From assembly GCA_019753125.1 (NCBI GenBank), contig JAIELH010000011.1, positions 1-64,000 on the forward strand: a DNA stretch of 64,000 nt. Direction: 5' to 3'. This document shows positions 57,513 through 64,000 of the stretch, piece by piece. Both the position numbers and the translations under genes were made by a program. The notes under the pieces were generated by a model. The model ran no database searches. It was not told where the DNA came from and saw nothing but the letters and a program-made list of their open reading frames with translations. The stretch's first letter is position 1. Every line of letters begins with the position of its first letter. The stretch is from Gallionellaceae bacterium. GTDB taxonomy: Bacteria > Pseudomonadota > Gammaproteobacteria > Burkholderiales > Gallionellaceae.

Positions 57513-60500
57513 ATGAAACTGAAGATGCAAAACTTGCGTATCGGAACCCGCATCGGGCTTGCGCTGGCGCTGCCCATTGCAGGGTTGTTTGCCTTGGCGC
57601 TCTGGATTGTCGCCGATTATTACCAGACCTCGCGTGACATGAGGAAGCTCCATGAGATGGCTGAGCTGGCGCCCGTGGTCAGTGCGCTGACCAACGAAAT
57701 GCAAAAGGAGCGGGGCATTTCCGCAGGTTTTTCCGGCTTTGCCGAGGATGTATTTGCGGAAAAACTGGCCGCCCAATACCATGAAACGGACGTGAGGCGG
57801 GCAGAATTCGCTCGCGCGCTGGCCAATTTCAACGCTGCGCGCTTAGGCAAAAATCTGGCCGCCAAAACCAAGGCTGCGCAGGAAATGCTCGACCGCATCG
57901 AAACATGGCGCAAAAATTTCGCTGAGCATACGGCTGGCGATGCGGAGCTCACGGTGCAATACAGCGACGCCATCACCAAGCTGATCGAAATCGCCGGGGA
58001 AATGCAAATCGTCAGCGCCGACGTTGAACTCACGCGCGCCATCAACGCCTACGACCATCTGATAAAAGCCAAAGAATACGCCAGCGTTGAGCGGGCCATC
58101 GGTTCGGCGGGATTTGCCGCCGGCCGGTTCGAGCCAGAAAGTTTCATGCATTTCGTTGGGTTGATTGGCAAACAACAGATTTTACTGAACGAATTTCGCA
58201 TATTTTCCACACCCGAACAGGCCGCGCTTCTCGATCGCATGCTCTCCAGCGCGGAAGCGGCGGAAGTGGAGAGGATGCGCCAGGCCGTGATTAAAAACCA
58301 CAATATGAGCTCGCTTGGCGCTATCGGGGCAGCGCACTGGTTCGACACGATGACACGCAAGATTGATTTGCTGATGGATATCGAGAAGCGCACTGTGTCT
58401 GACCTGATCGCGCAGGCCGCACGCGCCGAGAAATCGGCCACATCTGCCGCGCTGCTGATCAGCGCAATTGCAACGGTTTTACTGATGCTTACCTTGTTGC
58501 TGGCGGCGGCCATTGCGCGCGGAATCATTCTTCCGCTGGAGCGCGTAACAAATGCCATCAGTTCGCTGGCAGTACTGGGCGATACCGGCAATATCAAGGC
58601 CGACATGGAGGAAAGCACTCGCGCCGATGAAATCGGCTCGCTGGCGCGCGCGGCCATGGTGTTCAGGGAAAACCTGCTCAAGATTGTACAGGCCGAGGAA
58701 GAGCTCAAAAGCGATGCGATCCTGCGCATGCACTATCAGGCCATGGGGTCTATTTCGCAGGGTGTGCTGATCACCGACGCGCAACGGCGCATCACCTATA
58801 CCAATGCCGCATTCCAGCGCATCAGCGGATACAGCGAGACGGAAACTCTTGGGCTTGAGCCCACGTTCATGCAGGGCGCGGAAACGGACCCTGAAATACT
58901 GGGCAAGCTGCGCACCGCGTTGTTGCACGGCAAGGCTTTCACGTGCACCCTGATGAACTACCGCAAGGATGGAGGCGCATTTCTGAATGAGCTTTCCATT
59001 ACCCCGATCCTTGACGGGCAAAGGCAGTTGACGCAATTCGTCGGCGTCATCCGCGACGTCACGGAAGAACGCCTGCTGGAGCAGGAGATGCGCATCGCTG
59101 CCACCGCCTTTGAGTCGCTGCACGGCATCATGGTGACAGACGCAAATGGCGTCATTGTTCGCGTCAATCAGGCCTTTACCGAAATGACCGGCTACAGCGC
59201 GGAAGAGGTTGTGGGAAGAAAACCTTCGCTGCTGATGTCCAGACGGCATAACAGGGAGTTCTATGACAACATGTGGCGGCAACTGGTTACCACCGGCGGA
59301 TGGTCGGGAGAGATCTGGGATCGCCGCAAGAGCGGCGAGGTTTTTCCCAAATGGCAGACGATCTCGGCGGTAAAGGGGGTGGATGGCCACGTTACCCACT
59401 ACGTGGCAGCTTTCTTCGACACTACCGAGCGCAAGGAAGCGGAAGAACAAATCCGCAACCTGGCCTTCTACGATCCGCTCACCAAATTGCCTAACCGGCG
59501 GCTGCTGATGGACCGGTTGCATCAAGCGCTGGCTAACAGCGCCCGCAGCCAGCGGCATGGCGCCTTGCTGTTCATCGACCTGGACCAATTCAAAACGCTC
59601 AATGATACGATGGGACACGATATGGGCGACCTGTTGCTCCAGCAGGTGTCAAACCGTCTCACCGGGTGTGTGCGCGATGGCGATACCGTGGCACGGCTCG
59701 GCGGCGATGAGTTTGTGGTCATGCTGGAAAATTTGAGCGATAGCCCGGAAGAAGCTGCCGCCCGCGCCAGAGTCGCGGGCGAAAATATCCTCACCGCCCT
59801 CAACCAGGTTTACATTCTGGCCGGCCATGAACATCACAGTACGCCGAGCATTGGGGTCACGCTGTATTGCGGGCATGAAATAAGCATCGACGAATTGCTG
59901 AAGCGGGCGGACTTGGCCATGTATCAAGCCAAGGCGGCCGGCCGCAATGCCATGCGTTTCTTCGATCCGCAGATGCAGGCCATTATTTCCAACCGCGTCA
60001 CGCTGGAAAAAGATATCCGCCAAGGCTTGCAGCGAGGCGAATTCCTCCTCTACTACCAGGCGCAGGTGTGCTACGGCGGTTGCATAGTGGGCGCGGAAGC
60101 GCTGGTGCGCTGGATGCAACCCGCGCGCGGCATGATCCACCCCACCGAGTTTATCCCCCTGGCCGAGGAAACCGGGTTGATCCTGCCTCTGGGACAATGG
60201 GTGCTGGAAACCGCATGCGCCCAGCTTGCCAGTTGGGCGGCGCAACCGAGAACATCAAAACTTACGCTGTCGGTAAATGTCAGCGCACGCCAGTTCCATC
60301 ACCCGGATTTCGTCGATCAGGTGCTGGCGGTGCTGGCCAAAACAAAAGCCGATCCCAATCTTCTCAAACTGGAACTGACCGAAGGCATGCTGCTGGATGA
60401 CGTGGAGGACATCATCGCCAAAATGAATGCGCTGAAAGCCCATGGCGTATCCTTCTCACTGGATGATTTTGGCACCGGTTATTCCTCGCTCTCCTATCTG

Positions 60501-60797
60501 AAACGGCTGCCGCTGTGCCAGTTAAAGATCGACAAGTCTTTTGTCCGCGATGTGCTCACCGACCCCAACGATGCCGCCATCGCCCAGACTATCATCGCCC
60601 TGGCAAAGAGCATGGGCCTGTCGGTTATTGCCGAGGGCGTGGAAACCGAAGCGCAGCGCATACTGCTCGAACAACACGGTTGCCTTGCCTTCCAGGGTTA
60701 TATGTTCAGCAAGCCGGCCACGATCGGCGAATTCGAACAAATGGTTGAGAATTATGCGCGGCAACATCCTGAAGGTGGTGTCTGTAATTGCATGTAA
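57513..60797 (+). CDS. NIT-HAMP-PAS-PAS-GGDEF-EAL cyclic-di-GMP sensor protein
   Basis: The protein has 1,094 residues. Order: membrane helix 13-34; NIT-type sensor region (about 45-310, ALTNEMQKERGISAGFSG); second membrane helix (312-335); HAMP; PAS1 (about 408-520) with LOV-like context GLEPTFMQGAETDPE but no flavin-binding cysteine; PAS2 (about 530-645); GGDEF near 729 (ARLGGDEF) with an upstream RxxD I-site; EAL at about 860 (GAEALVRWMQ) plus DDFGTGYSSLSYLKRLP. Both catalytic sets look intact, so it could make and degrade c-di-GMP. NIT domains sense nitrate or nitrite in some proteins; that is inference here. Confidence 0.93.
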   Translation: MKLKMQNLRIGTRIGLALALPIAGLFALALWIVADYYQTSRDMRKLHEMAELAPVVSALTNEMQKERGISAGFSGFAEDVFAEKLAAQYHETDVRRAEFARALANFNAARLGKNLAAKTKAAQEMLDRIETWRKNFAEHTAGDAELTVQYSDAITKLIEIAGEMQIVSADVELTRAINAYDHLIKAKEYASVERAIGSAGFAAGRFEPESFMHFVGLIGKQQILLNEFRIFSTPEQAALLDRMLSSAEAAEVERMRQAVIKNHNMSSLGAIGAAHWFDTMTRKIDLLMDIEKRTVSDLIAQAARAEKSATSAALLISAIATVLLMLTLLLAAAIARGIILPLERVTNAISSLAVLGDTGNIKADMEESTRADEIGSLARAAMVFRENLLKIVQAEEELKSDAILRMHYQAMGSISQGVLITDAQRRITYTNAAFQRISGYSETETLGLEPTFMQGAETDPEILGKLRTALLHGKAFTCTLMNYRKDGGAFLNELSITPILDGQRQLTQFVGVIRDVTEERLLEQEMRIAATAFESLHGIMVTDANGVIVRVNQAFTEMTGYSAEEVVGRKPSLLMSRRHNREFYDNMWRQLVTTGGWSGEIWDRRKSGEVFPKWQTISAVKGVDGHVTHYVAAFFDTTERKEAEEQIRNLAFYDPLTKLPNRRLLMDRLHQALANSARSQRHGALLFIDLDQFKTLNDTMGHDMGDLLLQQVSNRLTGCVRDGDTVARLGGDEFVVMLENLSDSPEEAAARARVAGENILTALNQVYILAGHEHHSTPSIGVTLYCGHEISIDELLKRADLAMYQAKAAGRNAMRFFDPQMQAIISNRVTLEKDIRQGLQRGEFLLYYQAQVCYGGCIVGAEALVRWMQPARGMIHPTEFIPLAEETGLILPLGQWVLETACAQLASWAAQPRTSKLTLSVNVSARQFHHPDFVDQVLAVLAKTKADPNLLKLELTEGMLLDDVEDIIAKMNALKAHGVSFSLDDFGTGYSSLSYLKRLPLCQLKIDKSFVRDVLTDPNDAAIAQTIIALAKSMGLSVIAEGVETEAQRILLEQHGCLAFQGYMFSKPATIGEFEQMVENYARQHPEGGVCNCM

Positions 60798-60975
60798 GGT
60801 AATTGCCCTCAATAGGCTTGCTATGGCCATGTTTCAGCGTGATGTCCGTGATGACATGATTCAGTAGCAACTTTCTTTCGCTCCCACTGCGCCGCCAGCC
60901 CCGCAGCGCAAATTTACCGCGCAGCCGCGCGACAATTTCATTACAATGGCGCGCGATTTACGGGGCGCGCGCGTC

Positions 60976-62430
60976 ATGGCCGACAGCAATCAGGAAACTC
61001 ACTACACCGAAAATGTGCAGAATCACCTCAAGCAGGTGGAAGCGCTGCTGGACAATTGCATCCTGGCGGAGGAAATGGCAGCGATGCGCGAGCCGCCGCA
61101 CGAGGGCCGTCACACGCCGCCCGGCACATCGCTGAACAAACAACATTTCGCCGACCTGCGCCACAAGCTTGACAGTTTGCACCCTGCGGACATCGCCTAT
61201 ATCCTCGAAGCCTTGCCCATCGAACAGCGTTTGCTGGTGTGGGACATGGTCAAATCGGAGCGCGACGGCGAGATATTGATCGAGGTTTCCGACGCGGTGC
61301 GCGATTCGCTGATCGCGACGATGAGCCGCGATGAGCTGCGCGAAGCCGCCGAACAGCTCGATACCGACGAACTCGCCGACCTCGCTCCCGACCTGCCGCA
61401 GAACGTGATGCGCGATGTGTTCAAGTCGCTCTCGATCGAAGAGCGTGAGCAATTGCGCGCGGCGATGTCGTACTCGGAAGATTCGGTCGGCGCGCTGATG
61501 GATTTCAACATGATTCCGGTGCGCGAGGACGTCACGCTGGAAGCGGTATCGCGCTACTTGCGCCGTTTCGACGAGTTGCCCGACCATACCGACCAGGTGT
61601 TCGTGACGGACCGTGAAGACCGCTTCAAGGGTGTGCTCCCGATCAACCTGATCGTCGTCAACGAACCGGAAATGGTGGTCGGCGATTTGATGCTGCCCGA
61701 TACCATACAACTGCACCCGGAAGAAAAAGCGGAACAGGCCGCGCAGGCTTTCGAACGTTATGACCTGGTTTCTGCGCCGGTGGTGGATGAAGACGGCAAA
61801 CTGGTCGGGCGGGTGACGGTGAACGTGGTGCTCGATTTTGTCCGCACCCAATCGGAAAGCGATATGCTGAGCCAGGTCGGTTTGCGCGAAGAGGAAGACA
61901 TTTTCGCCTCGGTATGGAAGAGCGCACAGAACCGCTGGGCCTGGCTGGCGCTCAATCTTTGCACCGCATTTTTTGCCTCGCGGGTGATCGGCGGCTTTGA
62001 AGGCACGATCGAGAAATATGTCGCGCTGGCCACGCTGATGCCGATCGTCACCGGGATTGCAGGCAACTCGGCAAATCAGACCACCACGATCGTTATCCGC
62101 TCGCTGGCGCTGGGGCAAATCACACAAGGCAATGCGCGCCGGCTGATGCACAAGGAATTGGCGATCGGCGGATTCAACGGCCTGCTATGGGGCGGTATCG
62201 CAGGGCTGTTCGCTTATTTTCTGTACCGCAGCGTGGCGCTGGGTATCGTAATGACCGGCGCGATGCTGCTCAATCTGCTGGTGGGCGCAACCGTCGGCAT
62301 GACTATCCCGCTCGTGATGCAGAAGCTGGGGCGTGACCCTGCCATCGGCTCCAGCGTGATGATTACCGCCATTACCGACAGCGGAGGGTTCTTTATCTTT
62401 CTGGGATTGGCGACAATCTTTCTGGTCTAA
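60976..62430 (+). CDS. mgtE: Magnesium transporter MgtE
   Basis: From ATG 60976 the protein has 484 residues; an upstream ATG at 60946 is also in frame. Order: MgtE N-domain (LHPADIAYILEALP), two CBS domains (including LMDFNMIPVREDVTLEAVSR and VVDEDGKLVGRVTVN), and the membrane domain with LMPIVTGIAGNSANQTTTIV. Known role: Mg2+-gated Mg2+ uptake. No Mg-sensing riboswitch was recognised upstream. Confidence 0.96.
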   Translation: MADSNQETHYTENVQNHLKQVEALLDNCILAEEMAAMREPPHEGRHTPPGTSLNKQHFADLRHKLDSLHPADIAYILEALPIEQRLLVWDMVKSERDGEILIEVSDAVRDSLIATMSRDELREAAEQLDTDELADLAPDLPQNVMRDVFKSLSIEEREQLRAAMSYSEDSVGALMDFNMIPVREDVTLEAVSRYLRRFDELPDHTDQVFVTDREDRFKGVLPINLIVVNEPEMVVGDLMLPDTIQLHPEEKAEQAAQAFERYDLVSAPVVDEDGKLVGRVTVNVVLDFVRTQSESDMLSQVGLREEEDIFASVWKSAQNRWAWLALNLCTAFFASRVIGGFEGTIEKYVALATLMPIVTGIAGNSANQTTTIVIRSLALGQITQGNARRLMHKELAIGGFNGLLWGGIAGLFAYFLYRSVALGIVMTGAMLLNLLVGATVGMTIPLVMQKLGRDPAIGSSVMITAITDSGGFFIFLGLATIFLV

Positions 62431-62438
62431 GAACATGA

Positions 62439-62460
62439 AGCCAGCCGCGCCTGGCTGGCT
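62439..62460 (+). terminator. Probable terminator hairpin after mgtE
   Basis: AGCCAGC (62439-62445) pairs with GCTGGCT (62454-62460) 9 nt after the mgtE stop. The downstream sequence is only weakly T-rich. Confidence 0.5.
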
Positions 62461-62543
62461 TGATCTGTATTGCCGTTTGCCAATTGGCTATACACACTAC
62501 GCCGAGGCACGGGTAATGTGGAAGCCTGTTGTCCGAAAAAATC

Positions 62544-62571
62544 AAAAAAGGGCGGAAGAAGCAAACCGCCC
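62544..62571 (-). terminator. Rho-independent terminator of the histone-like gene
   Basis: On the minus strand GGGCGG and CCGCCC pair around a 10-nt loop, followed by a run of six T and a second T-run. It lies 13 nt after the stop of the histone-like gene. Confidence 0.85.
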
Positions 62572-62584
62572 CCGCGAGGCAAAA

Positions 62585-63001
62585 TTACGCTTTTAGAATG
62601 CCGCCTGCTGGCTTGGCTGCCGGTTTTTTGGCAACTGCTTTTTTAGCTGCTGGCTTGGCTGCAACTTTTTTGGCTGCCGGTTTTTTGGCAACTACTTTTT
62701 TAGCTGCTGGCTTGGCTGCAACTTTTTTCGCTGCCGGTTTTTTGGCAACTACTTTTTTGGCTGCTGGCTTGGCTGCAACTTTTTTGGCTACCGGTTTCTT
62801 GGCAACTACTTTTTTGGCTGCTGGCTTGGCTGCAACTTTTTTCGCTGCCGGTTTCTTGGCAACTACTTTTTTGGCTGCTGGCTTGGCTGCAACTTTTTTC
62901 GCTGCCGGTTTCTTGGCAACTGCTTTTTTCGCTGCGGGTTTTTTGGCTGCTGGCTTAGCTGCGGGTTTTTTGGCTGCGGGTGCTTTTGCTGATGTTGCCA
63001 T
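62585..63001 (-). CDS. Histone H1-like Lys/Ala-rich repeat protein
   Basis: From ATG 63001 (GGAG 6 nt upstream) the protein has 138 residues. It is nearly all Ala, Lys, Pro and Val. Residues 25-119 are five 19-residue tandem units ([19 protein letters not shown] type), a 57-bp DNA repeat over 62645-62929. It resembles bacterial histone H1-like proteins such as AlgP. Known role: such proteins bind DNA and can bend or compact it. Copy number of the repeats probably varies between strains. Confidence 0.9.
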   Translation of the reverse strand: MATSAKAPAAKKPAAKPAAKKPAAKKAVAKKPAAKKVAAKPAAKKVVAKKPAAKKVAAKPAAKKVVAKKPVAKKVAAKPAAKKVVAKKPAAKKVAAKPAAKKVVAKKPAAKKVAAKPAAKKAVAKKPAAKPAGGILKA

Positions 63002-63159
63002 TTTCATTCTCCATAAGAATTTAGAACATTCACTACGACTCACTGCACACCCAAACGCCCTGTCTTTAAGTGAAAGACGCTTGCGGCATCGGTACTCTAT
63101 CTACGTTTAAAAAAACCTGCAACAAATTTCGTGAAAAAAGTTTGTGTGAATTACAACAA

Positions 63160-64000
63160 TCACAAAATAACTTTCTCTCCGGCATACAACTGCTTAACCG
63201 CCTCGCGTTCGCGCACCAGATGCACCGCCTTGCCGTCCACGATCACTTCGGCAGCACGCGGACGCGTGTTGTAATTCGAGCTCATGCTCATCCCGTAAGC
63301 GCCGGCGGAAAGCACGGCCAGCAACGATTGTGGCGCGATCGCCAGGTTGCGCGCATGGCCGATGAAATCGCCCGTTTCGCAAATTGGCCCGACTACTTCA
63401 TAGCTTTGCGCGGCATGATTTTCACGCAGCACCGGCACAATCCCGTGGTAAGCATCGTACAAAGCCGGGCGCATCAGGTCGTTCATCGCGGCGTCGACGA
63501 TCGCAAAATTCTTTTCTTCGCCATGCTTGAGATATTCCACGCGGGTCAGCAGCACGCCGGCGTTGCCGACCAGCACGCGCCCCGGCTCGATGATCAGCTT
63601 CTCGCTGCGCCCGCACAACGCGCCCAACAGTGCGGCCACATAATCCGCGATCGCGGGCGGCGTCTCGTCGCTGTAGCAAATACCCAGTCCGCCACCCAGA
63701 TCGAGATGCTCCAGACGGATGCCTTCGCTGGCCAACCTGTCCACCAGCGCCAGTATTTTCTCCGCCGCCGCAATGAACGGGCTGGTGTCGGTAAGCTGCG
63801 AGCCGATGTGGCAATCGATGCCGGTGATGCGCAGATTAGGCAGCGTGCGCGCCTTGCGGTACAGCGCAACGGCCTCGGTATAAGCTACGCCGAATTTGTT
63901 TTGCTTCAGTCCGGTCGAGATATACGGGTGCGTCTTCGCGTCCACGTCGGGGTTCACGCGCAAGCTGATTGCCGCAACCTTGCCGATGCTGCCGGCCACC
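63160..64000 (-). CDS. lysA: Diaminopimelate decarboxylase (N-terminus beyond window)
   Basis: At least 279 C-terminal residues are present; the gene runs off the right edge, so the PLP-lysine segment is missing. Visible motifs: RVNPDVDAKTHPYISTGLKQ, GIDCHIGSQLTD, LGGGLGI, IIEPGRVLVGNAG and the C-terminal active-site motif CETGDFIG, then GAYGMSMSSNYN. Known role: the last step of lysine synthesis, decarboxylating meso-DAP. The start cannot be given. Confidence 0.96.
   Translation of the reverse strand, partial: VAGSIGKVAAISLRVNPDVDAKTHPYISTGLKQNKFGVAYTEAVALYRKARTLPNLRITGIDCHIGSQLTDTSPFIAAAEKILALVDRLASEGIRLEHLDLGGGLGICYSDETPPAIADYVAALLGALCGRSEKLIIEPGRVLVGNAGVLLTRVEYLKHGEEKNFAIVDAAMNDLMRPALYDAYHGIVPVLRENHAAQSYEVVGPICETGDFIGHARNLAIAPQSLLAVLSAGAYGMSMSSNYNTRPRAAEVIVDGKAVHLVREREAVKQLYAGEKVIL

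Noticed and set aside
60798-60975. A magnesium riboswitch before mgtE
   Set aside because: I could not recognise M-box or other conserved elements in this 178-nt gap.
62645-62929. Regular repeats that could suggest a CRISPR array
   Set aside because: The 57-bp units are contiguous without unique spacers and encode Lys/Ala repeats in frame.

Overview
The window is chromosomal DNA from a betaproteobacterium. The gene neighbourhoods (rlmE-ftsH beside greA and yhbY, an NsrR/NnrS nitric-oxide locus, a selenocysteine formate dehydrogenase) and the protein sequences look most like the Gallionellaceae/Nitrosomonadales branch; that placement is inferred from recognised families, not from a search. 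Most genes are ordinary housekeeping genes in GC-rich DNA. From about 35.6 to 52 kb the sequence is AT-richer, carries insertion-sequence traces and looks acquired.

Layout. 0-8 kb: ftsH (cut by the window edge), rlmE, yhbY, greA and the carA-carB operon, which is interrupted by an ORF6N-domain gene. 8-11.6 kb: selA, selB and selC (tRNA-Sec). 11.6-20.6 kb: an NnrS protein, cell-wall enzymes (NlpC/P60, MltB), trxB, an Smr protein, hrcA, hemH, a diguanylate cyclase and a START-like protein. 20.8-28.6 kb: a FixLJ-like two-component pair, then a divergent nitric-oxide locus around nsrR with three hemerythrin-like proteins, NnrS and an NnrS-like membrane protein, a DUF2249 protein, a SirB2 protein and an FmdE-like protein. 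29.3-34.9 kb: the selenoprotein formate dehydrogenase operon fdoGHI-fdhE. Its in-frame UGA is followed by a SECIS-like hairpin, so selABC and their client lie about 18 kb apart; selD is not in the window.

35.6-46.3 kb: a pseudaminic-acid island (pseB, pseC, pseF, an associated methylase, a PseG-acetyltransferase fusion, pseI) followed by an oxidoreductase, an aminotransferase, a methyltransferase and a glycosyltransferase-like gene. It is bounded by a decayed IS4-type transposase and an intact IS5-type element. 46.5-52.1 kb: poorly known small genes, a bacterial pentameric ligand-gated channel homologue flanked by direct repeats, and a HigBA-like toxin-antitoxin pair. 52.2-64 kb: polA, a LOG-family protein, aroE, mtgA, a large NIT-PAS-PAS-GGDEF-EAL sensor, mgtE, a histone-H1-like repeat protein and lysA (cut by the window edge).

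The points most worth a second look are palindromic repeats inserted in frame inside carA and polA, a TTAA-flanked MITE-like element whose end appears to supply the ribosome-binding site of the next gene, the ORF6N gene inside the car operon, the compact NsrR divergon, the PseG fusion, and the channel gene whose start codon lies within a repeat.
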